Notes under the pieces: model-generated | Databases searched by the model: none | The model's input: the letters and a program-made list of their open reading frames with translations, nothing else | Told to the model about the DNA's origin: nothing | In this document: positions 23,551 to 36,189 of the stretch, piece after piece | Layout of the letters: the number at the start of each line of letters is the position of its first letter | How positions within the stretch are numbered: position 1 is the first letter of the stretch | Position numbers and translations under genes: made by a program | Source: Glandiceps talaboti | Taxonomy: Eukaryota; Hemichordata; Enteropneusta; Spengelidae | NCBI RefSeq assembly: GCF_964340395.1 | Contig: NC_135558.1 | Location: 13,655,501-13,719,500 of the forward strand | DNA length: 64,000 bases | Direction of reading: 5' to 3'

Positions 23551-23981
23551 TTGCTATGTCGCGAGTCAGAGGAGGTGTACATGCAAAAATGGTCACAGCT
23601 TGAATCACTATTTCAATATCAATCACAGTTCTTTGCTAAGTCGCATGTGATGAGGTGCATGCAAATGAGTCACAGCCTGATACACTATCAATATCATAGA
23701 CCTTTGCTTAAGGTGCAAGTGATGAGGTACATGTAAAAAATGGTCGCAGCTTGAAAGTTTGTTACTTTCAATGAAGCAGTCCTAAGTTGCTAAGTCACAA
23801 GTGACGAGGTAGACGTAAAAATGGTCGCAGCTTGAAACATTTTCAATGTACATTTTTGTAGTAGCCGTAAGTTGCTAAGTCACAAGTGATGAGGTCCATG
23901 TAAAAATGATCGCAGCTTGAAGTACTCACACCCTTTGCTAAGTCGCAAGTGATGGGGCAAATGTAGAAATGGTCACAGTTT
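23551..23981 (+). repeat. Six-unit tandem array, unit 62-85 bp
   Basis: Each unit has a conserved core, TTGCTAAGTC(G/A)CAAGTGATG, AGGT.CATGTAAAAATGGTC, GCAGCTTGAA. Units start near 23551, 23632, 23703, 23786, 23871 and 23933. A more variable linker of about 12-35 bp (often with TTTCAAT) separates cores, so unit length varies while the core is maintained. Confidence 0.9.
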
Positions 23982-24137
23982 GTCAGCATTAGAACACATT
24001 CTAGATACGTCTACCAAATCTATAGTCGTTAGTTTTAATACTTTATTGATACTGTTTTCAACAGATTGATCTAAAACCTCATTGATATGTCTAAATTGAT
24101 AAAAAAAAAATAATTAACATATGATAAACCATATCTG

Positions 24138-24475
24138 TTCATTGCTATCTTTGTAGTCTAAAAAAAGACAAGTAATGCCAAAAAATTAAAAAGTATACAA
24201 GAATTTCTGTTGAGACAATTTTGGCGGGATTGTGCTAGACACGATAGAACTTTTTAAGTTCAAAGAACTATAGAATCTAAAGAATCACAACAATAATTTT
24301 GGAATGAGTTTATTAATAAAATTCATTGTAATGCTTCTATTCTAAAATAAAGACAAATAATACGAAAATTTGAAAAAACAAAAATTTTGATCGACTATTT
24401 TGGCAGGTTAATGGGCTAGACACTATAGAATTTATTTAAAGAGCTATAGAATCTACAGAATTGCTAGATTATTAT
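24138..24475 (+). repeat. Diverged tandem duplication, period about 185 bp
   Basis: Shared landmarks are TCTA.AAAAAGACAA.TAAT, GACAATTTTGGCGGGATTGT (unit 1) against GACTATTTTGGCAGGTTAAT (unit 2), GCTAGACAC.ATAGAA and CTATAGAATCTA.AGAAT. Confidence 0.75.
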
Positions 24476-25646
24476 GCCAACAAGTAAGTACTATATCAGG
24501 ATAAAGAGAAGATTTACATTCATGACAACACTTCACTATATATGAATTTTTTATATCTTTTCCTTCCAAACATGTAATATTAATGATAATCTCATAACAG
24601 TCACAAAAGCCATGCATTTATCATTAAGAAGCCACAGGAACTATCAGAAGATCATAATAATTTTACGACCACTTTTACATTAATTCACAGGAATTTCTTA
24701 ATTAAATATTAAAGCAGTACAATAAACCCAGAAGTCAATAAAAATTTTCAGAATCGACAATTCACATAACTAAATTCATGATGCGAGAATGAATGTTCAT
24801 GGACTCTGGGTTCTTACTATTTCTTGGAAGTAAATCCCTTCCAATTCAAATCTGAATTCACTTCAAAGAAATATTTTGACTTTGCGAGTAGAAATATCAT
24901 TGCTAAATTCATGACCTTCTTTAATATATATGATCTTAGACTTAGTTCTTTTTTTCTGCCGTATGAAATCCAGAAAAATATTTGATGGAGCTCAGATTTT
25001 CTTGCACTATAGTTAACTGTTTCACATGTCATTAGTAAAAATATTATGAATTTTTTGTGTTTATTTCCTTCATTAAAAATAACCGCAGAATCTCCTTTCA
25101 ACACAAATTCGGAATAAAACAATTTACCCAAATTTACGGCAATTTGCATAAAATATTCTGGAAAAAGCAAGCTTGTTCTAAAATGTCAGAAGAACAACCT
25201 TGAAAGGGTATTAACTATCTTAAAAGCTTATAGTAATTTTGGTTATAATCTTAGCAGTAGTGTTTAAAACTTTGCATAGTAACGTGATACAACACACCCC
25301 GACCATGACTGGCTAAGCTCAAAAAACAATCCCTCATTTATATATATTTAAGTTCAGGTATGATCTACATGTTCATGAAATTTTAATGACCCTTCACTAC
25401 CTAAGATAAATACTAAATACTATCTAGAGGCTACACTTTAAGCAGCCAGCTCAGAACCATTATTTTAAAGACTAGCTTTCACAAGTTTAAAGCTTCTCTC
25501 ACGAGAAGGATTATATTACAGCAAAGCGTACACAATCAGACGCCTTTGTGAGCAAGTACAGAATTAACATAAAGCCACTGACAGGGAGAACATAATATAA
25601 TAATGGCACTCAGAGCTGAGATCATAATTTAAAGACAACAGCGTTC
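24476..25646. other. No recognised gene
   Basis: A minus-strand ORF of 117 codons (24817-25170) is unrecognised and not longer than chance allows in this composition. Confidence 0.45.
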
Positions 25647-25822
25647 CAGTGCTTTTGCTAAGGTTGAAGGAACCAAAGTATTACTGGGAGGAGAATGGGG
25701 TAAAAATAGCAGTGTTTCCCCAGAGAGTCTTTAGCAATTTTTTTTGGGAACCCTGGTAAAATAACAAGGGAACGAACCCCTTGTAGATTTTAACTACTTT
25801 ACCACCCTTAGCAAAAACACTG
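25647..25822. mobile_element. hAT-like MITE candidate (176 bp)
   Basis: Left end CAGTGCTTTTGCTAAGG is the inverted partner of the right end CCTTAGCAAAAACACTG (one substitution over about 17 bp). Termini beginning CAGTG are typical of hAT elements. The interior has a further weak inverted match (GGTAAAATA around the middle). An 8-bp target duplication is not visible in the flanks (CAGCGTTC against CCAATCTA), so the family assignment is an inference from the termini only. Confidence 0.6.
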
Positions 25823-25979
25823 CCAATCTATTGGTTGAGAATGGTATCACATGAGAAAATGGTACACTAAAAAGGGCATTTACCTATCATAAAGTATATT
25901 GTCAGAGATACTCAAATCTACCTATATCTACATTCCCAAGACTTTTTCTCCAATTGTGGTACAATCAAATTGACTGTCT

Positions 25980-26032
25980 ATCTAGCTGTCTAGCTGTCTG
26001 TCTGTCTGTCTGTCTGACTGACTGACTGATTG
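25980..26032 (+). repeat. (CTGT)n/(CTGA)n microsatellite
   Basis: Imperfect CTAGCTGT start, then five or so CTGT repeats passing into four CTGA repeats. Confidence 0.9.
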
Positions 26033-27704
26033 ACAGTCACTGGCAAAATCTACTTTCCATTCATATAGTCCTTAAGGGCTTTAATATTAGGGTTAAACTC
26101 GAATATTGTGTAAAGAGTGAATTGTTAAACTTGATCACATTTCCTCTCTATGTTCAATACTATAGTTTTGCAGAAACTCTGATAAAACATTGACACTATA
26201 CGATGTATACTGTAAAGTATACAAGCTTCATTTGGATCATAATATTTTTCTAACTCTGTGTGATTGATACCACAATCACCAGCCAAATATTCTGGGAAAA
26301 AGGTTGAAAATCAAGTCGTGTCTAACAACTTTCTGATTGTCATGTTACAAAAAAAGGCGACATTTTCCAATAAATGCATTTAGAATCAGTAGTGTCAAAA
26401 AAAACTTTTCATATTAAAGATTTCGTAAAAAAATCAATGAAGGCAAATCTGATTTTTGTATATGAAATACCATTATGATTCTATCAAATGCCTTTGAGCT
26501 GAAATTCACCAAATGGCTTAAATGTCCTACAAAACATGCCTAGTTTAACATGTTTACACAAAGAATTTTGCAGAGAAATTTAAATTGAAGGGGTTAACGC
26601 GCAAACAGATCCATAATTGGCGTACAACCTGACCTCACATCCCTATTCATAGGTAATCATTCTTCCAAGTAAACCTAGTCTAGCAGAAATTAGTAAGGAA
26701 TTGAATTAAGATTGTATAAAAACGCCATTATGGGGGTTTGCATACAGACTTTTTTCACACTAATGGTAAATGAGCGAGTAACTACACGGTTCAGTGACTC
26801 ACAAAAGGTAAAAAGTAATGTACGATCAGATACGGCAAAAAGGCTTGACAAAGGAAATGTACTTGTACATTTCAGAATTAATCTAATTAGGCAATTCCAA
26901 TTAAGAAAGCAGCTCTGTCTTATTTTGTCTTGTTTGAAGGTAGTAGCTGTGTATGCAAGCGTGTAATGTAATTTGGACTTGAAAACGCACATGAACACTT
27001 AACGTTTTGAAGTTCTTTAACTTGTATCAGCGACAAACGTATCCATAATGTCTAATTACTTAGATTCATTTTTAGCGTATTCTTTATGGGTGATATCGCA
27101 GTGTATATGCCAAGAAGTAAGCAAAGAACGGAAAATCAAATAAATTTCTTAATATCCTCATGAGACCTTTGAGACAGCGTAATGAATAACAAAATCTTGT
27201 TAACATTTATGTAATGATCATATCCCTGATTGCAAAATTCCACAAAAAAGATGTCGATAGACGCTATAAAAGATTCAACGACTTCATTTTCGTATGTCTT
27301 ATAGAATATTTGACAAATTATGTACATAATAACAACTCTAATTGGACAATCTATCAAATTTTCTGATTTCCATGAAATTGACAAACTTCACTAAGTCATC
27401 AAATGCAAGCGGATAACTGTGTCTCTTGTTAAGATTAATTTGAAGTGCTTGAAAACGTGATTGAAATTTCGTTTATTTCTTTAAAAATTCTTTTTTGTTG
27501 TAGAAGTATGTGTATCATCAGATATCATTTTAGAGTGTGAAATGTAATATGTAAATTACATTAAATATGAGTCATCATTATTATCATGAGCCAAAACATA
27601 ATCTAGACTTTCATAGTACTATGAAATATGTCACTTCCGAAGGGGAATTATTTCTTCACCGAAAACAACTTTGCTTTTTTATATGTAATAAATTAATTAA
27701 TATG
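26033..27704. other. No recognised gene
   Basis: Overlapping opposite-strand ORFs (102 codons minus at 26690-26998; 84 codons plus at 26712-26966) have no recognisable family and no clear splice context. Confidence 0.45.
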
Positions 27705-28117
27705 TAGCCTACCTTTAGACTTGAAAGACTATCACTACTACATTATTCTGCTATCTTAACTGACATTTTGATATTTTGAATTTTTGCTAGTCCTTCCAAG
27801 TCTACTCTAGACTCCTATTTACAGCATGGTATTAAAGCACGCCATGCCATGCACATAACATGTGCTAAATATTAGCTTAAATTCGAAGAGAATATGATGT
27901 GCGTGGGTCAATGAGTCACATTTACATATACTGATTGCATCTAATTATGTATTCATCGAATCACGGTCGATGGCAGAATGCCATTCAAGACTACTGAGCT
28001 GGAAATAGGAATCACAGATGACTTGGAAGGAGGAGTGAAAATTCAAAATATCAAAATGTCAGTTAGGATGGCAGAATAGTGTAGTAGCGATAGTCCTTCA
28101 AGTCTACAGGTAGGCTA
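27705..28117. mobile_element. 413-bp element with 98-bp terminal inverted repeats, TA at both ends
   Basis: The arm at 27705-27802 is the reverse complement of 28020-28117 with about a dozen mismatches: TAGCCTACCT.TAGACTTGA, GACTATC.CTACTACA, TATTCTGC, TAACTGACATTTTGATATTT, then CCTTCCAAGTC. Each arm is bounded by TA outside GCCTACC, compatible with a TA target duplication as in Tc1/mariner and related families. The central ~217 bp has no ORF. Non-autonomous DNA transposon; family not assigned. Confidence 0.85.
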
Positions 28118-28344
28118 TTCATACATGATGCAATACGTACAATAATAAGTAAACATAGTACAGAAGGAATTTAGTTTTACAGCAAGACAAAATAAACAAA
28201 TACAAATAAAATTAAAAGTATTCGCATGAATTCCTGCAAAATAATATTTGATGATTTCTTCCTGTATGGCTTTACTCATTTTTGATTATCAGACACAATA
28301 ACACAAATTCTCAGAAGCAATATAAGGGAGTGGGCCGGGATAAA

Positions 28345-28372
28345 GTGTGTGTGTGTGTGTGTGTGTGGGGGG
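28345..28372 (+). repeat. (GT)n microsatellite ending in poly-G
   Basis: About eleven GT units followed by six to seven G. Confidence 0.95.
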
Positions 28373-29631
28373 TTAGAAAGCCAAATCGCTAAAAAAAGTA
28401 TTGAATTCTAAGTCTACACAATACTTTGAATTCATTCTTAACGTTAGCTGTTGAACCTGGAACCCTTCAAAGCCTGACACCCTGTATTTCAGGTGTAACT
28501 ACATACATTTATAGAAACCAATTCGCGAATACGGGGGTTCAACTTTATCTGAAATCATAGCATCTGCGAACATAATATTAATACCTATTTGATGACATGT
28601 AGCAAGGATTGCAGAATCAGATTTTAAATCTATAATCATAATCCAAGGTATATGAACATTTTTTGGATAACTGTATAACTTCAACTATGATTCTAGTATG
28701 AAGTATTTAAAATCCTAGTAGGGCCTACTATCACAAACAAGTAAAGTAATGGATTGTGTTACTTTACGACCTTCAGAACTACACAACTTTAATATCACAG
28801 TAAAAGCCTTTTCAAGTTTAATCTCCAAAGTCACATGTAGGCAATCAGCACTTTACAGATGAAAGTGGTATATAATGCCCCAAGAGAAGATTTTCAGATC
28901 ATTTTTCAAAGTGAAGGAAATGTAGAAAATTTGAATTTTCTTTCCACATTTGAATAATTTAGTATCTATTGACAGTAATGGTTTTGATGAAAGTGGTTGT
29001 CCTGAGAATCTATGGCACATACATCATAAAGTGCATTAATTCTTGTACCTTACAGTTTTATACTGTATCTTAAATGCAGTTTGCACTTTTGCCTTTGCTA
29101 ATCATGCAAAGACAATTTATGCAAATAAGCAATATTAATTAATATGCAAAACTAAAACAGAACATCTACAAAATGACATTCTTTCCTTAATGATTGCAAT
29201 TATATTAATATATTCAAAAGAATAGTATGATTATTAAATAAGAGAGAGAAAGAGAGAATCTAACATCTTCCTAGCAGATATAGACTAAAATGCTAATGTT
29301 TCAATAAATATACATTTAAAAGACTCAGAATAACTGCAAGTCTTGTTTAAACATACTGAAATGTTAAAAATAAAGAATAAAAAATGATTACACAATTTAG
29401 CTTTATAATCTGAAGTAACATTGCCAACAATAATATTAAGTTCATTGAATATGCAAAACAGGTTATTAACATTCAAACCACCTAGACAAGGTTTCTTTCA
29501 TTATATGATCAGGACCACTTGTAAATGTATGAATGATGTCCACTGGTAAATTATTTCATAGTAATTGATACAGATTGGATGTCACTGCGTACTTGAGTGT
29601 GGTACATTTAATGTACAGTATACACATACAG
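28373..29631. other. No recognised feature
   Basis: AT-rich; a short GAGAGAGAAAGAGAGA tract lies near 29241. Nothing else supported. Confidence 0.5.
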
Positions 29632-29890
29632 GCTCATTAATATACAAAAACCAATAAAATGACACAACTTATTAGTGTTGTATTTCAAATTTTTCAAAAA
29701 AAACAGAGATCAGAGATCATTTACAATATACACAAACTTGCACATGAAAAGACTCACTTGCATGCCATCATATCCTAACTTATAAATATATTAATTCACT
29801 ATGCAGGTAGGTTCATTAATATACAAACTGTACAAGTGTACAGAGGCCAATGAAATACCTAATAAGTAGTGCTATATTTTCAAACTTCAT
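29632..29890 (+). repeat. Diverged tandem duplication, period about 180 bp
   Basis: GGCTCATTAATATACAAA, CCAATAAAATGAC, TTAGTGTTGTATTTCAAA in the first unit correspond to GGTTCATTAATATACAAA, CCAATGAAATACC, AGTAGTGCTATATTTTCAAA in the second. Confidence 0.7.
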
Positions 29891-30279
29891 GTTTACATAA
29901 CACACTGTCACAAGATGTAGAATGGCAATAGAATTTATCAATCAGCTCCTTACATCATATGCCAAAAGAGCAGTATTAGAATCATGAGGAGCAAAGCCTT
30001 CAGGTTATTTGTGTATAACTTTAAATCCATCTTCGTCTGTACAAGCAGGCTTGACAGACAAAGTAGGTAATACCCCAGAGTTTAAAAAAGGTCTCTGTTA
30101 GCAAAATAATTGTTGACTTCCAATATGGGAATCTGTGATATACATGGGAGGCTGGTATATGATATATCATTGGGGAATGGAACCTGGTGAGGTTATATTT
30201 TAAAGAGATGTCTGTAATCTTAGCGAGTATTCTTTTCAACCCAGAAGTCCTTTCAAAGCAATTTGACTGAAACCTTTGT

Positions 30280-31150
30280 ACTGACGCAGAAATGATTGTT
30301 TGACCTTTAAATTGAAGTTTGCTTTTACCGTTACTGCCTAAAATTCCTTGTTGGGCATTGTGTTATCTATCACTATTACTTCTCATGTGCAATTTGAGAA
30401 GATAGATTCCCATTGTGGCTATCTGTTACTCCTGACAACCAAAACTTGATGCTTTGAAGTTTGAAGTTTTAATTCTATGTTTGACCTTACAAATGTTACT
30501 TGCTTTTTTTCATAACTGCAAAGTTCCCTTTTCTGCACAGTTCTGTATCAATAGTTTTAGAAGATTGATGGCTATATTTAATACCCAACAAAACAAAGAC
30601 GATGCTATAAATTCTGGGTTTGACTTTTCAAAAATGGCTTAATTTTTAAAAAAAACTGCCTAATGTTCCCCACTCTGCATTTTGTTGCCAATCATGATGA
30701 CAACTCATTCATAATTTGAGAAGAGAGATTCAAACTCTCAGGCTATAATCTTTTAACCAAACAAAACGTACATGATCATGGAAATTCTGGGTTTGACTTT
30801 TCAATCGTGGCTTGATTTCTTGTCGCTGTTCAATCACATAGTTCCTGGTTCTGCATTATATTGGTGATCATGATGACATGCTAGCTCATCCATAATTAGA
30901 GTAGAGACACTCAAACTGTTGCAGCCTTTTATACATGACAAAATAAAGTGATGCTGTAAATTCTGGGTTTTACTATCAATCATGGTTTACTTTTCTTGTA
31001 ACTGTTTATTAACTGTTCTCCGTTCTGCACTGTGTTATGATCACAATGCCTGCAGTGCTCATCCGTAATCTGAGAAGTGAAACTCAAGCTGTGATGATTT
31101 TTTATACCTGATAACTAACCCAAACACAATGCTGTAAATTCCAGGTTTGT
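30280..31150 (+). repeat. Satellite-like tandem array, unit about 170-180 bp, about 5 units
   Basis: Landmark GATGCTGTAAATTCTGGGTT (with variants) occurs near 30602, 30779, 30950 and 31129, with an eroded copy near 30447. Between them recur TTTGACTTTTCAA..ATGGCTT, GTTCCC.GTTCTGCA, TCATGATGACA, CTCATCCATAAT, TGAGAAGAGAGA and ACTCAAACT. Spacing is 154-179 bp. Units are diverged by many substitutions and small indels, so the array is old. Confidence 0.85.
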
Positions 31151-33095
31151 TGATTTACACACCTTGAATGGAACATGAAAAAGTCAAGGTTGTAGATTAA
31201 ATGACTTGCTTCATGATGAACATTTTAAACGACTGTGTTTTTAAGCATCTGAATTCATATTGATTACTCAACTGAATATCATTAGTTATAATTTTTTTCT
31301 CAATAAAGTCATAAGTGCTGCAATGCTCAAGAAGTAAATTCCATAGTCCTGCTACCATCAGATGAATTAATTGAACCTCAATATCCTACCTGCATAGGCA
31401 ACATTTAAATGTGCACGTTTGATGTCAAACATGCCGCGCTAATGATCAATGTACATGTAGATACAATACCCTGCAAAGCAAAAAATGAAACTCATATCAA
31501 CCACAAAAAAATGAAAAAATTTTGAATCAATTGCAGCCAGTCACCATGACAAGTAATATTACTGCAAAGTTCAAATAAGTGTTACAAGTAAAATTTGATA
31601 ATACTGTATCAGACGGGTCTAAACTAAATCTCTTGCATCTTGGTATCAAATAACATAAAGTATGTTACAATATTGTCTGTATGGAATATGATATCTCGTG
31701 CTTTCACTCTACGTTTGTGAAAAACATAACTAAAATTTTATTTTCTTCATGTCATGTTTTTCCTAAATGTCACAAGATTGCTTAGTTTAGCGGAAAAAAC
31801 AAATCAAACTTGTTATTTACACGCCATTCTTACATGTTGTTTGGATGCCATTATATCATCAGCTGGACAGGACAAACAGTGATTTTTTATGACTTGCCTT
31901 TTAAGTGGTAAGAATGAAAGCAAAGAGGCTTCCACTTTTCAGAATGATAACTTTGAGTCTTGTCTGTTGAATAACAAACAGGGGAAGATCAAACACTCCA
32001 TATGTCATCAGTGAATGGCAGTTTGATACAACTTGTACTATAACACTCAGTCTCCTAAAAGCATATTGGAACTAAGAAAAACAAACAGAACCACAACTTT
32101 CTAGTTCTTGTGGATAAACACTTCACTGTAGAGCTTTACCATCTGCTATTTCAAGGTTAAACTAGTTATTTCTTAGTGTTTTTACTACCAGTGATCATAT
32201 CTTTGACTTTAAACTAAATATTCCATCAATCTGTGTGAGTTTAACATCAAATGCACCTCAAAATAAACTTTTCTTCTTACTTTGTTGAAGAAAACACAAC
32301 CTATTTTCTGTTAAAATCAAGCAAAGCAATCAGGGGTTATTGTACAAATGGTTTTTAAAAAAGGGCCAAAATTATATTTAAAAATTAGTCATTTTAAAAT
32401 CCAAAGTGACCACTGTAGACTGTATTATTAAACTCTGTGGGAAAATAACAGGTTGTTGATTTCCTTGAAAACAAGATGGTGAATACCAAAATGTATCTCT
32501 TATTACAAAAGGACTAGGGAACAAGCTTTCATATGGCAAATAAGTTTGGAGAGAATTAGAGAACTTCGGTTTGCAGGAACCCCCCCCCCCGATTCTACCT
32601 GATGTGATATCCTTGAATGTAAAGTACATTATTTTGTAGATGTACTATTGATTGATAAATTTTCAATAACCACAATACATTATATAGTACATCATAAGTG
32701 TTGTAATATCACTGACCACAAATACATTTACATACTGTGAAACTGACCTCTTAGCATAGCCTTGAACTATTTATAATTTATTGATACTAAAAATCAACAT
32801 TGCTTTAATTAGCTAGTTGTTAACACCCAGTACAATTGTCAGTGTGTCTATTTTTTGAGTTGCACTGGTATGCAAGCTGTGCAGTACTATCTTTTTCAAA
32901 TGACAAATACACAAAAAAATGTACATCATGAGTCTGTGTGCACCTAGTGAATACAGTAACTGTGTCAATATCAACCATTTGCCATATTAAACAAAATAAA
33001 TTCATGTACATAATATATGATATATACCATTGATGGTTGAAAATGTCAAGTGCTATTATTAAGTACATGTAGCTGAAAATAGCAGGTATAACTGT
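31151..33095. other. No recognised gene
   Basis: AT-rich; a 10-base C run lies at 32581-32590. ORFs here are short and unrecognised. Confidence 0.5.
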
Positions 33096-33430
33096 TCCCC
33101 AATATGGTTATCCTCCAAGGAAAATATGAATGACCTAAGGGGCTTTGTTGCTACGAGTCGCTAGACGAGCAGTGATAAAAAACTTATGTCACAAGTATTT
33201 TCCAGCTGTATGAAGAAAAATATTGGTGAATAATATAATAATACTTCTTCAAGCATAATTCATGAAAAATTGTACAAACTAACGGTGATTTGGAACATAT
33301 TGACTCATAATGTAAGCACTGCAGAACCATTAAATATAGATATGTTGTCATGATGTAGAATGACCAATAATAAAGACCCTTATTTTTTGTTCAAACATGT
33401 TCGACCTGGCATGTGTATGGTATAAGACAG
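33096..33430 (+). repeat. FB1 hairpin-headed repeat, copy B
   Basis: Head: TCCCCAATATGGTTAT, CCAAGGAAAATATGAATGAC, CTAAGGGGCTTTGTTGCTAC, mirrored by CACAAGTATTTTCCAGC and AGAAAAATATTGGTGA. Tail: AATTCATGAAAAAT, ATTGACTCATA, ACTGCAGAACC, TTATTTTTTGTTC, GGCATGTGTATGGTATAA. Confidence 0.85.
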
Positions 33431-34611
33431 AATAACCACATTCTTTAACATACAAAGTAACAATATTCATATGATTTCGTTTTCCGATCAACACAACTGA
33501 AGGGAACCTAGCTGCCAAAAGCCCTTCTCTAGACTATCAATTCATTATTATGGATGGCTAAACTATGATGCATTAATTACAAAGACTACATGCAATGATT
33601 CTATAAAGAGAATGTCTTTTGGAATGACAATAACATATGGCTTAAAGTCATCTCATTTATTTAATGTGTAATGAGGCGACTTTAAAAAATTGGTCTCTTT
33701 TGACTAATTTATCAAGTGAGTATAGGTTTATTGCCATTTTGATCTCTTAAATACATAATACTGAAATGTCTTCCAAATATGTCTCAATAAAACTAACTGG
33801 CATCATTACTTTGACAAGAAGGTATTGAGTAAATCGTGCAATTGTAATTGACTTTTTTTTGAGTAATTTCATTCACTTCTTTACAAAAGTTGATTTCATT
33901 AATCAACAGCGAAATAAAACTATCACATACTTCCAATATTGTGATGACTGACAGCCTGTAATTTTGCTCTTCAAATTCCCAGAATTTTGAATGCAAACGA
34001 GTACATCTAAGGTATACATTTACCTACCTCTACTGTATGTTAACTTTGCCCTTAATTGGATTGAATCTTGATCAATGAAACAATATAATATAATACGAAA
34101 TCAGGTGTATCGATTAAAAACTTTGCTTGCCATCAGCGTGTGGGAAAGTTTGTAAGTAGATTTAAAAAATAAAAATAAATAATTTTGCTCAAAAATTCTC
34201 CAGAAGGCAGTGTTTTGTAAATGGAAAGACCATCTTCAGAAGAACTATATATATTTGTAACCAGTGGATTAAGACATTGGATTGTGACTTTTATATTTCA
34301 CCAGTTAGGTTGGTTTAGGTACAAACAGAAAATATATCACCAGAAAAATGAATTTTACATGACATGCTAGCATTGTATTTTTCTGTGTTTGTTTTTTAAC
34401 ATGTCTACCTGGTAGGTTTAGGGAAATTGAAGGACAGCAAACAAATTTGAATATATAAATTTGCACCATTAAATATACAGGTATATATTAAAACAAGCAA
34501 CAAAATTATCAATATAAAAAAATTATCCATATAAATACCATGAGGTTTTTACCATTAGTTTTAGCATACACACAAATATCTTCCACACTGACATGTATTA
34601 TGAGATGTTAT
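33431..34611. other. No recognised feature
   Basis: AT-rich; nothing supported. Confidence 0.5.
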
Positions 34612-34945
34612 TCCCCAATATTTTTTTCCGTTCAGCCAAGGAAAATAAGGGTGACCTAAGGGGCCTTTGTCACTACTGGTCTAGCAACTTGTATTGACAA
34701 CCCCTTAAGTCACATGTATTTAGACTGACTGAATGAAGAAATAAACATACATAATTACACCAGTGCCAGTAATATCAAAGAAATATCGGGGAAAGCAAAG
34801 GCAATTTTGAATGTTTTGACTCATATTCCGAACACAGCAGAACCAGTGATGCAGTCGTGACATAGACACGCGTTGGCATGATGTTGAATGACCTAAGTAT
34901 ATATTCCATATTTTTTTGTTCAACTTGGCTCGTGCATGGTATAAT
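34612..34945 (+). repeat. FB1 hairpin-headed repeat, copy C
   Basis: Closest to copy A: CCCCAATATTTTTTTCCGTT, CAGCCAAGGAAAATAAGG, GTGACCTAAGGGGCCTTTGT, then CCCTTAAGTCACATGTATTT and GACTGAATGAAGAAAT. Its tail shares CACCAGTGCCAGTAATAT, CGGGGAAAG, TTTTGACTCATATTCCGAAC, ACAGCAGAACC and TGGCTCGTGCATGGTATAAT with copy A. Confidence 0.9.
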
Positions 34946-35639
34946 TTGAAATATTTCTATAATTGCTATTGATGTCACATTTTTTTGTCTCCATTAAAAG
35001 CTACCTTGGACTTCAATTAAGGGCTTAACCAAGATCAAAATAAATAGCTCTAATAGATACGACACTTTAATTTAGACATTAACAGTTATATCAAAATCTC
35101 ATGACAGTGATTACAGAAGAGAGTGTCCAACACCCCAATGTATTAAAAGCTTTAATTTGATGTGTGTGGTCAGTATTTCACATGGCATGTCATCAATGAA
35201 CATGCCTTCCAGACATGGATTCAGTATTCCCTAATTGAACTGATGTATCTAAATAGTGGAGAATTGGCACTTGACAATTACCTTGGACGACATCAATATC
35301 ACTCTAATAGAAAGTAACCTTGACCTTCACCTCATTTCAGGTCTCGCAATACTCATGAGATTGTACATGTATACTCTATATTAAATGAATCTGGGTGCTT
35401 AAGATCATTAAATAGCTATCAAGTACATTGTGAATTGGGCTTGTGAATGTTCAATTGATAGCATTGGTTTGCACAATGCATTGACCTTGAGTTTCAATAT
35501 GTTCAGCTGACAATGTTTCCTTTCATATTTGACATCAACAGTATATAAAACAAAATAGCGCCAATGGCATTGTGGCACAACTGTACAGTTTAAGGGCTAA
35601 TATTTTAAAAGTGTTAATACCACATGTAAAATCATCCAG
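34946..35639. other. No recognised gene
   Basis: AT-rich. A TAACCTTGACCTTCACCTCA segment near 35317 recalls the GGTCA-rich repeats but is isolated. Confidence 0.4.
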
Positions 35640-35679
35640 ACAAACAAACAAACATATATACATACATACATACATACAT

Positions 35680-35710
<31 letters not shown>

Positions 35711-35711
35711 T
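35640..35711 (+). repeat. Compound (CAAA)(CATA)(CAGA) microsatellite
   Basis: Three CAAA units, then about six CATA, then about eight CAGA units in direct succession. Confidence 0.95.
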
Positions 35712-36189
35712 ATACTATACTTTTAGCATGACTGAACCTTAAAGTTGCTCAACTGTGCTAAAAATGGCTTCAACCAGTTTCTCAGCATTTTCATGAAATT
35801 TATTTGGATTTGAAATAGCTGTGTTGAGGTATTTCATGTGACCAGAAATGATGGTATTTTTCAGTTGGCATTGGTCATCTGAAGCATCTATTTCATCATT
35901 TTTATTATGGCTGTTTTTATTAAGGGCATGAAATCTACCTGAGTTGTCATTGATGGGGTTCCCCCAACCCAAGTTATGGTATAAGGTATGAAAATCTAAA
36001 CAAGGTTTGCCACCTTTAACACCAAGATTCCAAAACTTTGCAAAAACATGTACGTTCTGCAACTTTCATACATGTATAGCACGTCGGCTTCTATAACTAA
36101 ATGAATTGTAAACAATGTACTCTAAAACGAATCATCAATTCTCATTCAAAATGACAGGACCACATTGTGTAATGTCTGTAAATATATGT

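Noticed and set aside
23551-23981. CRISPR-like look (repeat core with variable spacers)
   Set aside because: Cores are diverged and linkers are related to each other; the surrounding sequence is eukaryotic and has no cas genes.
24817-25170. 117-codon minus-strand ORF
   Set aside because: Lys/Phe/Ile-rich composition as expected from AT-rich random sequence; no domain or splice context.
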